Positions 6,207-13,251 of a DNA stretch of 14,029 nt are shown here, piece by piece. The position numbers were made by a program, and so were the translations under genes. Position 1 is the stretch's first letter; each line of letters opens with the position of its first letter. The notes beneath the pieces were generated by a model that did no database searches, was not told the origin of the DNA, and saw only the letters and a list, made by a program, of their open reading frames with translations. The DNA is taken from contig JAZNNR010000003.1 of NCBI GenBank assembly GCA_045580325.1, positions 1-14,029 on the forward strand, read 5' to 3'. Source of the DNA: SIG672 sp045580325. GTDB taxonomy: Bacteria; Bacillota; Clostridia; Oscillospirales; CAG-272.

Positions 6207-8108
6207 ATGAAAAATTTTTTCTCAAAAAGAACATATTCAATTTTACTCATAATTTCTCTTCTTTCAGGTCTGCTAATATCGTGCAGTCAGTCAAAGGACA
6301 AGCTGTCATCGGGGACTTCTGAAGATACAGAAAACCCGTCAGGTACTTTGTCAAGCCCTGCGGAACCGAGCACGCCTACAAGACCGATTATCCCTACAGT
6401 TCCGCCCAAAAATCCCGTATCCGAGGACTTCGTCAAAATAAAAGATTATATTCCATCAATTTTCATTGATCTCAGATATTCGGGAACAAATAACGTTTTA
6501 GGACAAAAAATATACAATTATCAAGATGCTTACCTCAGATACGGAACTGTAAAAAAATTAAAAAACGTTCAGTCCGAGCTCGAACAAGAAGGACTTTCGC
6601 TCAAGATATGGGACGCTTACCGTCCGCTTGACGCGCAAAACACTCTTTCGCTTGTTCTTCCCGATTACGCAACAAGTCCTACCGAAGCATACACGGCATT
6701 TAATTACGGAGCTACTCTCTCGCTCACGGTAGTCGGTTTGAACGGAAGTGAAATCCCTATGCCTTCCGACTTTGACGCATCGGGGAAATCAGCCGATCGA
6801 AATTTCAGCGACCTGTCTGCAGAGGCAGCCGAAAATGCAACCCTGCTCGATACTCTTATGAAAAAACACGGCTTTGTGCAGTATCTCACCAAATGGTACA
6901 GATATTCTGACGCCGATGCGAAGTCATATGAAATATCGCCCGAAACTTCAATAAACAAAGAAGGTCTTTGCATTTTATCAGACAAATGGATAGTGGAGCA
7001 CGAGTCGGCAGCACCTATGTTTGATGTTGGAAAGAAAAAGACCGATAGGTTTATTGCAGACGGAGAAACGGTCGATCTGATTTTCTTTAATCACAAAGAG
7101 GCATATGTTAAATACAACGGAAAGTACGGGCTTGTTTCCGCTTTGTATCTTGTGAAAGCTTCGGAAGAATATTATAAAAAAGACCTTCTTCACATAACTC
7201 CCAAAGACGAATACTCATATCGCGATATGTTAAACGACGCTAGGCTGCTTGGCGAAAAATATCCCGAATTTGTCGAGCTTTCTTCTATCGGAAAAAGCGA
7301 GGAAGGTCGCGACCTTACTTTGATCCTCCTCGGAAATCAAGATGCCAAGATCAATATTATGATACAGGCAAGCATACACGCAAGAGAGTTTATCACGACC
7401 ACCGTGCTTATGTCGCAAATAGACTATATGCTGAAAAATCTTGACACCGAGTACAAGCTTTCGGGTTTTACTTGCCGTGAGCTTCTTGGTCAAATATGTT
7501 TCCATATAGTTCCGATGTCGAACCCCGACGGCGTAGAAATAGTTCAGTCGGGTGTAATATCTCCTCTTTTCACAGGTAAAACGTCGAATATTGATCACCG
7601 CGTTTGGAAAGCAAACGCCAAAGGAATCGATCTTAACGCAAATTTTGATGCACTTTGGAAAAATTACAGGTCGCCCTCGGTCCCTTCTCCCGAAAAATAC
7701 AAGGGTAAAAAGCCCGAATCTGCCGCTGAAAGTAAGGCTCTTGCGAATTACGTGCGAAATAATCCGATAGATATAACCCTCAGCTATCACACGATGGGTT
7801 CTGTAATATTTTGGGATTTTCCCGACCAAGACAAGATAAACGAGCTGAATCTTTCACTCACCGCAAAAATAGTTTCCGAGTCGGGATTTTACCCGTTCAG
7901 CGATCCCTATACCTGTGCAGGTTTTCGTGATTGGGCAATACTTCAAGGGATTCCCTCACTCACGGTCGAAATGGGCGTAGGAAAAGTTCCGAGTGAGTTC
8001 AGTGAGTTTTTTCAGATCTGGTGCAGATCAAAAAATGTAATATATGAAACCGCACTCTGGGCTATCGAAAACGAAACGGAGCTTCCAAGTTATAACAAGT
8101 CAAAATAA
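6207..8108 (+). CDS. Lipoprotein with inactive-looking VanX domain, SH3-like module and M14 metallopeptidase
   Basis: A 633-residue secreted protein. A signal peptide ends at the lipobox LISC, so Cys26 would be lipidated, followed by a Ser/Pro/Thr-rich linker to about 72. Residues 75-245 resemble VanX-type D-Ala-D-Ala dipeptidases (M15D): IDLRYSGTNN at 87 on, KIWDAYRP at 133-140. At the metal site the expected HxxG...D reads FNYG...S (165-172), and the expected EWWH reads KWYR (229-232). All three zinc ligands and the catalytic Glu therefore seem lost. Residues 251-318 look like an SH3-type domain ending in KYNGKYGLVSALYL. Residues 330-620 form an M14 carboxypeptidase domain with HxxE (H391, E394), NPDG (439-442), zinc His528 and catalytic Glu588, all present. 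The Arg usually after the Asn of DLNRN is Ala478. Likely a cell-surface peptidoglycan or peptide hydrolase. The start has only a weak ribosome binding site, 18 bases after the SanA gene. Confidence 0.9.
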   Translation: MKNFFSKRTYSILLIISLLSGLLISCSQSKDKLSSGTSEDTENPSGTLSSPAEPSTPTRPIIPTVPPKNPVSEDFVKIKDYIPSIFIDLRYSGTNNVLGQKIYNYQDAYLRYGTVKKLKNVQSELEQEGLSLKIWDAYRPLDAQNTLSLVLPDYATSPTEAYTAFNYGATLSLTVVGLNGSEIPMPSDFDASGKSADRNFSDLSAEAAENATLLDTLMKKHGFVQYLTKWYRYSDADAKSYEISPETSINKEGLCILSDKWIVEHESAAPMFDVGKKKTDRFIADGETVDLIFFNHKEAYVKYNGKYGLVSALYLVKASEEYYKKDLLHITPKDEYSYRDMLNDARLLGEKYPEFVELSSIGKSEEGRDLTLILLGNQDAKINIMIQASIHAREFITTTVLMSQIDYMLKNLDTEYKLSGFTCRELLGQICFHIVPMSNPDGVEIVQSGVISPLFTGKTSNIDHRVWKANAKGIDLNANFDALWKNYRSPSVPSPEKYKGKKPESAAESKALANYVRNNPIDITLSYHTMGSVIFWDFPDQDKINELNLSLTAKIVSESGFYPFSDPYTCAGFRDWAILQGIPSLTVEMGVGKVPSEFSEFFQIWCRSKNVIYETALWAIENETELPSYNKSK

Positions 8109-8116
8109 TACCCCTT

Positions 8117-8190
8117 TCAGAAAAGTTTTTGAAAGTTCAAAGAAAACTTTTTTCAAAAAGTTTTCTTTGTGGGGTTTGGGGCAAAGCCCC
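8117..8190 (+). repeat. Folded intergenic repeat of the dispersed clostridial type
   Basis: After an imperfect A/T-rich lead-in, bases 8138-8152 and 8155-8169 form a perfect 15-base inverted repeat. A G-rich block (GGGG TTT GGGG) and a second hairpin, GGGGC-AAA-GCCCC (8178-8190), follow. From memory, sequences with this build, an AAAGTTTTC-type palindrome followed by a GGGGTTTGGGG and GCCCC hairpin, recur between genes in many Clostridia. Only one copy lies in this window, so the repeated nature cannot be shown here. It could help terminate the lipoprotein transcript. Confidence 0.6.
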
Positions 8191-8194
8191 AAAA

Positions 8195-8238
8195 AACCCG
8201 AAAGTGAGTAAAATGCTCATTTTCGGGTTCTTTTATTT
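8195..8238. terminator. Two-way terminator between the lipoprotein and apbE genes
   Basis: Bases 8195-8208 pair with 8216-8229 (14 pairs, one G-U) around a 7-base loop. On the plus strand it is followed by CTTTTATTT. On the minus strand the A run at 8191-8196 gives a T tract. It sits between two convergent genes and should serve both. Confidence 0.88.
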
Positions 8239-8246
8239 GTAAATAC

Positions 8247-9266
8247 TTATTTTATCGGAAAACCGTCTGTCATTTCGGTCTTGCCGTCGCTGTATATCCA
8301 AAAGGCTTCTATGCCGAGCCTTTCGCAGAGCTCTTTGCCGCTTTCAATGTCCGATATAAAGAGAGCGGTCGATATGGCATCGGCAAGCGCACTACCCTTT
8401 GCCACTACGCTGACCGATACAAAGTAATCGGCAGGCATATTCGTTTTCGGATCTATTATGTGGTGGTATCTCTTGCCACCCACCGTGTAATATCTCTGAT
8501 ACGAGCCGCTTGTAACGAGAGATACGTCTGACAGCTCTGTGATAGCGGGATATGAGGCAGCGCCCTTTGGATCGCTTACTGCGACCGACCACTTTTCCGT
8601 GCCTGTTTTGTATCCTACAGCGCACACGTTTCCGCCTGCGTTTATGAGCAGATTTGTGTATCCAAGCTCTTTAAGTAGCTCTGCCACCTTCTCGACGGCA
8701 TAACCCTTTGCGAGCGCGCCGACATCGAGCGAAACATTTTCGTCGCTTATATAAATTTCACTTTTTTCTGTATCTATGATAACCTTATTTATATCGCAGC
8801 TGTGGGATTTTTCTTCAAGAAGCTCCTTAGGCGGAAGCTCGGCGTTTTCGGGATCTGCGATGCCCGCGTCCCTGTAATCGTGCCATACCTTCAGCACGCT
8901 TCCCATAGCGATATTGACCTTGCCGTCTGTTATATCGTACACAGTCCTTGCATACGTCATAAAATCTATAAGCTCCCTGTCGACCGAAACTGGCGATTTG
9001 CCCGCATTTTTATTTACCGTGCAAAGATTATTTATCCCTTCGTACTCGTTATAAATATCGAAAAGCTTGTTATAGTAGTCAAATTTCTCGCAGATTACGC
9101 GCCACATATCGCCAAATTCATCGTCGTCCATATACGCGCTGACCGTCGTTACCGTGTCAAACCATTCAAAAGAGCTTTCGCTGCTAGGGCTCGCCGGCGC
9201 GCACGAAACAAAAGAAGTCAGAAGTGAAACTATCAGAATAACTACGCAAATTTTCTTTATTTTCAC
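8247..9266 (-). CDS. apbE: FAD:protein FMN transferase, lipoprotein form (ApbE)
   Basis: A 339-residue lipoprotein; the signal peptide ends with FVSC, so Cys22 is the likely lipid site. ApbE splits FAD and joins FMN covalently to Ser/Thr of target flavoproteins outside the membrane. Family landmarks are present: FDTVTTVSAY (36-45), DGKVNIAMGSVLKVW (114-128), DVGALAKGYA (181-190), NAGGN (209-213), HHIIDPKTNMP (268-278), and D296 with T300 in the DAxxT metal-binding motif. Length is normal. The start is GTG at 9266, with GGAG 11 bases upstream; no in-frame ATG is available because of a TGA at 9275-9273. No FMN-binding target or Rnf/Nqr subunit lies in this window, so the substrate is elsewhere. 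It is transcribed alone from its own consensus promoter. Confidence 0.96.
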   Translation of the reverse strand: MKIKKICVVILIVSLLTSFVSCAPASPSSESSFEWFDTVTTVSAYMDDDEFGDMWRVICEKFDYYNKLFDIYNEYEGINNLCTVNKNAGKSPVSVDRELIDFMTYARTVYDITDGKVNIAMGSVLKVWHDYRDAGIADPENAELPPKELLEEKSHSCDINKVIIDTEKSEIYISDENVSLDVGALAKGYAVEKVAELLKELGYTNLLINAGGNVCAVGYKTGTEKWSVAVSDPKGAASYPAITELSDVSLVTSGSYQRYYTVGGKRYHHIIDPKTNMPADYFVSVSVVAKGSALADAISTALFISDIESGKELCERLGIEAFWIYSDGKTEMTDGFPIK

Positions 9267-9303
9267 AAAGCATCACACTCCTTTCAAAAAACACTCTTTT
9301 ATG

Positions 9304-9332
9304 ATTATAACAGAGTCTTTTCACCCTGTCAA
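9304..9332 (-). promoter_or_regulatory. Consensus sigma-A promoter of apbE
   Basis: On the minus strand TTGACA (plus positions 9327-9332), a 17-base spacer and TATAAT (9304-9309), with TGT directly before the -10 box. Both hexamers are exact consensus. The distance to the GTG start allows a leader of roughly 30 bases. Confidence 0.9.
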
Positions 9333-9397
9333 GCGATATTTTTACAACCTTTCGCCTGTTATCGACAAGAAAATGGACTGTAACACGAAAATTTCTA

Positions 9398-9426
9398 TTG
9401 ACAGCACAAAAAGCGCGTGATATAAT
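9398..9426 (+). promoter_or_regulatory. Consensus sigma-A promoter of the hydratase gene
   Basis: TTGACA (9398-9403), a 17-base spacer and TATAAT (9421-9426), with TGA directly before the -10 box. It is diverged from the apbE promoter with about 65 bases between their -35 boxes. The leader is about 70 bases; no hairpin or riboswitch is evident in it. Confidence 0.92.
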
Positions 9427-9500
9427 ATATCGGTTGGCTATTATGATAAATCTGACAATAAATTCATTATTTTAACGCTCACGAAAGGCTGAAACCAAAT

Positions 9501-11705
9501 ATGGTAAAGATCACAAATCACGGTATTTTCTACCGCCACGGCGAGATCTCCGACGTAAGAGGTATGTCGAAAGAGGAAGCTCGCAGAAACACTATGTCCT
9601 ACTGCATTCTGAATGCGCACAACGTGTCAAAAAATCCCGATTATCTCAATATTAAATTCGACGCTATGGCTTCGCACGATATAACCTACGTCGGTATTAT
9701 CCAGACTGCCAAGGCAAGCGGTCTTAAAGAGTTCCCGCTCCCTTACGTGCTTACTAACTGCCACAACTCGCTGTGCGCTGTCGGCGGTACTATAAACGAG
9801 GACGACCACCTTTTCGGTCTGTCTGCCGCAAAGAAGTACGGTGGGATCTACGTTCCCGCACATCAGGCAGTCATTCACTCCTTTATGCGTGAAAACTTCG
9901 CAGGCTGCGGAAAAATGATCCTCGGCTCTGACAGCCACACAAGATACGGCGCTATCGGCTGTATGGCTATCGGCGAGGGCGGTCCCGAGCTTGTAAAGCA
10001 GCTCCTCAGACGTACTTACGATATAAAATATCCCGAGATCATATGCGTTCACCTCACGGGTGCACCCCGCAAGGGTGTCGGCCCTCAGGACGTTGCACTC
10101 GCTCTCATCGGTGCGGTGTTCAAGTCGGGATTTGTAAAGAACAAGGTACTTGAATTTGTAGGCGAGGGTATTGCTTCTCTTCCTATGGAATTCCGTAACG
10201 GCATCGACGTTATGACAACCGAAACCACATGCCTGTCTTCCATCTGGGAAACAGATGAGCAGACGCAACAGTATCTCACACGCCACGGAAGAAAAGAGGA
10301 CTACCGCAGACTCACACCTCACGGAACCGCTTACTATGACGGTCTTATTGAGATCGACCTTTCAAGCGTTGAGCCTATGATTGCTCTTCCCTTCCACCCG
10401 AGCAACACATATACTATAAGAGAATTTCTTGCAAACGCTCCCGAAATACTTGCAAAGACTGAAAAGACCGCAGTCGAGCAGCTCGGTATTCCCGAAGGCC
10501 GCCTTGATCTGCAAAGCAAGTTCTACGACGGAAAAATGCACATAGATCAGGGTGTTATCGCAGGCTGTGCAGGCGGTACGTTTGACAATCTGACCGCCGC
10601 TGCCGACATTCTTCGCGGCAAGAGCACAGGAAACGGCGCGTTCTCCCTGTCGGTATATCCCGCGAGCCAGCCCGTTCTTCTCGAGCTTATGAAGACAGGC
10701 GCAGCGCAGACTCTAGTCGAGTCGGGCGCAACACTGCGTACAGCATTCTGCGGACCCTGCTTCGGTGCAGGCGACGTTCCTGCGTGCGGCGGACTCTCGA
10801 TCAGACATTCGACAAGAAACTTCCCTAACCGCGAAGGCTCAAAGCCAAGCGACAATCAGATCGCGGCAGTAGCTCTTATGGACTCGCGTTCTATCGCGGC
10901 AACAGCGGCAAACGGAGGAATACTTACTCCCGCAGACGAATTTGAAGGCGAATTTACATCTTACGATTATAATTTCGACAGCGGAGTTTATGATAACCGC
11001 GTTTACAACGGCTTTGGCGATCCTCACCCCGAGGTAGAGCTCATTCTCGGCCCGAACATCACAGACTGGCCCGAAATGCCCGCTCTTGCGGACAACGTGC
11101 TTATCAAGGCGGTTTCCATTATAAACGACCCTGTTACAACTACGGACGAGCTTATCCCGTCGGGCGATACATCTTCTTACCGCTCCAATCCGATAAGACT
11201 TGCACAGTTCACACTCTCACGTAAAGACCCCGAGTACGTTTCAGAAGCTAAAAAGGCTCTCGAAGCTCCCGCGCAGTGCATTCTCGACAGAGTTTCGGCG
11301 CTTCTCGGCAAGGAAGTTACCGCTTCTGAGCTTCAGATAGGAAGCACGGTCTGCGCTCTTCGTCCGGGCGACGGAAGTGCACGTGAGCAGGCGGCGTCCT
11401 GTCAGAGAGTTCTCGGCGGAACAGCCAATATCGCGCTCGAATACGCTACAAAGCGTTACCGCTCCAACCTCATCAACTGGGGTATGCTTCCCTTCACGTA
11501 CAAGGGCGAGCTCAGAGTCGAAAAGGGCGACTATATTTTCATTTCGGGTGTGCGCGAGGCAGTAGTTTCGGGCAAGGAAAGCCTCGATGCTTACGTCATT
11601 AACTGTGGTAAGACCGAAAAGATCGAGCTTCTTCTCGAAAATCTCTCGGCAGGTGAACGTGAGATCCTTGCCGACGGCTGTCTTATCAATCATTACGCGA
11701 AATAA
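9501..11705 (+). CDS. Aconitase-family hydratase (YbhJ-like), substrate unknown
   Basis: A 734-residue cytoplasmic protein with the full aconitase layout: three cluster-binding domains followed by a swivel domain. Landmarks are GSDSHTRYG (142-150), Cys356 in IAGCAGG, Cys417 and Cys420 in CGPC, STRNF (437-441), and GDGSAREQAAS (623-633) in the swivel domain. Three Cys at the expected places support a 4Fe-4S cluster. Two changes from classical aconitase are that the SCTN around the first Cys reads GCAGG, and the SREH motif ends in Gln. This points to a divergent branch like E. coli YbhJ rather than to citrate aconitase. No citrate synthase or isocitrate dehydrogenase is nearby. Expression is probably strong, judging by the promoter, though the GAAAGG site is 12 bases from the ATG. 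It is transcribed alone. Confidence 0.92.
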   Translation: MVKITNHGIFYRHGEISDVRGMSKEEARRNTMSYCILNAHNVSKNPDYLNIKFDAMASHDITYVGIIQTAKASGLKEFPLPYVLTNCHNSLCAVGGTINEDDHLFGLSAAKKYGGIYVPAHQAVIHSFMRENFAGCGKMILGSDSHTRYGAIGCMAIGEGGPELVKQLLRRTYDIKYPEIICVHLTGAPRKGVGPQDVALALIGAVFKSGFVKNKVLEFVGEGIASLPMEFRNGIDVMTTETTCLSSIWETDEQTQQYLTRHGRKEDYRRLTPHGTAYYDGLIEIDLSSVEPMIALPFHPSNTYTIREFLANAPEILAKTEKTAVEQLGIPEGRLDLQSKFYDGKMHIDQGVIAGCAGGTFDNLTAAADILRGKSTGNGAFSLSVYPASQPVLLELMKTGAAQTLVESGATLRTAFCGPCFGAGDVPACGGLSIRHSTRNFPNREGSKPSDNQIAAVALMDSRSIAATAANGGILTPADEFEGEFTSYDYNFDSGVYDNRVYNGFGDPHPEVELILGPNITDWPEMPALADNVLIKAVSIINDPVTTTDELIPSGDTSSYRSNPIRLAQFTLSRKDPEYVSEAKKALEAPAQCILDRVSALLGKEVTASELQIGSTVCALRPGDGSAREQAASCQRVLGGTANIALEYATKRYRSNLINWGMLPFTYKGELRVEKGDYIFISGVREAVVSGKESLDAYVINCGKTEKIELLLENLSAGEREILADGCLINHYAK

Positions 11706-11717
11706 TTATTTTTCTAT

Positions 11718-11746
11718 AAAAGCTCGCTGAAAATCAGCGAGCTTTT
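11718..11746 (+). terminator. Terminator of the hydratase gene
   Basis: A perfect 13-base stem (11718-11730 with 11734-11746) around an AAA loop, ending in TTTT, 13 bases after the stop codon. Confidence 0.92.
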
Positions 11747-11798
11747 AATTTGTTGGAAATAACCAAAAAATTACAAAATAAATCGTCCAAAACAACGA

Positions 11799-11826
11799 TT
11801 GAGATTTTTTCATTTTGTGATATACT
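11799..11826 (+). promoter_or_regulatory. Sigma-A promoter of the PHP gene
   Basis: TTGAGA (11799-11804), a 16-base spacer and TATACT (11821-11826), with an extended TGA before the -10 box. A small 5-pair hairpin lies at 11835-11851, near the expected transcript start. The leader to the ATG is about 65 bases. Confidence 0.8.
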
Positions 11827-11896
11827 AATCTTGTCGGAAGCCTAATTTCCGAAAATATCAAATACCCTATGCTAAAAGCGTACTACGGAGGACATT

Positions 11897-12928
11897 ATGA
11901 AAAAATATCTCTTACCCGAAAGCGGTAACTTTTACAAGGCAAACCTTCACTGCCATTCTACATATTCTGACGGAAATCTTACTCCCGCAGAGCTTAAAGA
12001 GATCTACAAAGCGAAGGGCTATTCAATAATTGCTTATACCGACCACAATATTATGATCGACCATTCTTATCTCGCGGACGAAAGCTTTCTTCCTCTTATC
12101 GGATATGAAATGGACGTCAACGAGCAAGTAGAAGGTATTTCGTGGTGGGAGCTCAAAACCTGCCATCTCTGCTATATAACCCTCGATCCCGAAAATATGA
12201 AGCAGGTTTGCTTTCACAGAAATAAGTATCTCTTCGGCGGAGCTCCCTCGCACTATGACGAGATTCAGTTCTACGAGGACGAGCCTGATTACGAGCGCGT
12301 ATATACTCCCGAAAAGATCAATGAAATGATCAAAATGGGCCGTGATCACGGATTTTTTGTAACCTACAATCATCCCAGCTGGTCGCTTGAAACTTATAAC
12401 GATTATACCGCATATCAGGGCATGAACGCTATGGAAATATGCAACGGCGGCTGTGTAGTAAACGGATATGATGACTATGATCCGCAGTCTTATGACGATA
12501 TGCTCCGCACGGGCCACAGGATCTACTGCCTTGCAACAGACGACAACCACAATCCTCCCGCAAACCGAGGAACAAAGAAGTATGACTCCTTTGTCGGCTG
12601 GGTAACCTTCAAGGCGGACAAGCTTGAATACCGCACAATTACAGATGCGCTTGTTAAGGGTAATTTCTACGCATCGCAGGGTCCTGAGATCAAGGAGCTT
12701 TGGGTTGAGGACGGAATCGTTCATATCGAATGCTCTGACGCTGAAAAGATCTATCTGACCACTGCAAAGCGCAGAAGAGAGTGTGTCTGGGCGCAGGACG
12801 GAACTTCTCTCACCGAGGCAAACTTCAGAGTACTTCCCGAGGACGGATATATCAGAATTACGGTTGTTGACCATCACGGCAAGCCTGCGAATACCAATGC
12901 TTATTTTACTGATGAGATTTTTGGGTAA
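11897..12928 (+). CDS. PHP-domain metal-dependent phosphoesterase
   Basis: A 343-residue cytoplasmic protein. The PHP metal site is clear: H18 and H20 (LHCH), D25, D49 and H50 (YTDHN), E71, H90, H159 (YNHPSW), and D216 with H218 (DDNH). PHP proteins use two or three metal ions to cleave phosphate esters. The family includes histidinol phosphatase, the polymerase PHP domain, and nucleoside or oligonucleotide phosphatases; I cannot choose among them. After about residue 230 comes a second, beta-rich part (ELWVEDGIVHIECSDAEKIYL) that looks like an added sandwich domain. The ATG is placed 5 bases after GGAGGA-type sequence at 11887-11892. It has its own promoter and hairpin and seems to be a single-gene unit. 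Confidence 0.93.
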   Translation: MKKYLLPESGNFYKANLHCHSTYSDGNLTPAELKEIYKAKGYSIIAYTDHNIMIDHSYLADESFLPLIGYEMDVNEQVEGISWWELKTCHLCYITLDPENMKQVCFHRNKYLFGGAPSHYDEIQFYEDEPDYERVYTPEKINEMIKMGRDHGFFVTYNHPSWSLETYNDYTAYQGMNAMEICNGGCVVNGYDDYDPQSYDDMLRTGHRIYCLATDDNHNPPANRGTKKYDSFVGWVTFKADKLEYRTITDALVKGNFYASQGPEIKELWVEDGIVHIECSDAEKIYLTTAKRRRECVWAQDGTSLTEANFRVLPEDGYIRITVVDHHGKPANTNAYFTDEIFG

Positions 12929-12957
12929 TATGTAGCGTACACTATACAAACAATTTT

Positions 12958-12983
12958 CGGCAGAGGGATTGCTTCCTCTGCCG
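12958..12983 (+). terminator. Hairpin after the PHP gene, weak terminator
   Basis: CGGCAGAGG (12958-12966) pairs perfectly with CCTCTGCCG (12975-12983). The following bases, ATTTGTGTT, are a poor T tract, so termination may be partial. Confidence 0.6.
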
Positions 12984-12997
12984 ATTTGTGTTATAAT
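12969..12997 (+). promoter_or_regulatory. Candidate promoter of the transglutaminase-like gene
   Basis: TTGCTT (12969-12974), a 17-base spacer and TATAAT (12992-12997), with TGT before the -10 box. The -35 box lies in the loop of the preceding hairpin. A transcript from here would carry the whole MITE-like repeat in a leader of about 250 bases. Confidence 0.65.
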
Positions 12998-13009
12998 GGA
13001 ATTATGGAT

Positions 13010-13161
13010 AAGCCTCGCCCCTTGGGAGAGGTGGCGGCAGGGGTTCTCCGAAGCGAATATTATGAGCTTTGGAGGTTCACTGCGAAGCCGACGGAGAGGG
13101 CTGATGAAGTAAAACACCCTCTCACCCGCTATCGCGGGAGCTCTCCCACTGGGAGAGCCTT
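13010..13161. repeat. MITE-like element with terminal inverted repeats
   Basis: The outer 21 bases (13010-13030 and 13141-13161) are inverted repeats matching at 17 positions, each carrying the core TGGGAGAG. Inside are further hairpins: GAGAGGG with CCCTCTC (13094-13100 and 13117-13123), CCCGC with GCGGG (13125-13138), and CTCCC-ACT-GGGAG within the right end. There is no transposase and no clear target-site duplication. It is much richer in GC than the flanking sequence. Units with PLGEVAA-type translations are, from memory, scattered in many gut Clostridia and are often mis-called as short proteins. One copy lies here, so repetition is inferred. The 90 bases after it up to the next gene hold only a ribosome binding site. 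Confidence 0.72.
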
Positions 13162-13251
13162 TGGCGAGTACGGACTTAAGGGCATCGGCTTTGCACTGTG
13201 CGTTTGTAATACAGCCGCAAAATCCCAACAAACCGGGGGGAGTTTTTACAT

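Noticed and set aside
9627..10322. 231-codon minus-strand frame inside the hydratase gene
   Set aside because: It is antisense to conserved aconitase motifs, without its own promoter, ribosome binding site or domain.
12023..13231. 402-codon minus-strand open frame opposite the PHP gene
   Set aside because: It lies fully antisense to a clear PHP metal-site protein and runs through its terminator and the MITE-like repeat. Its translation shows no recognisable domain. It is a by-product of codon bias.
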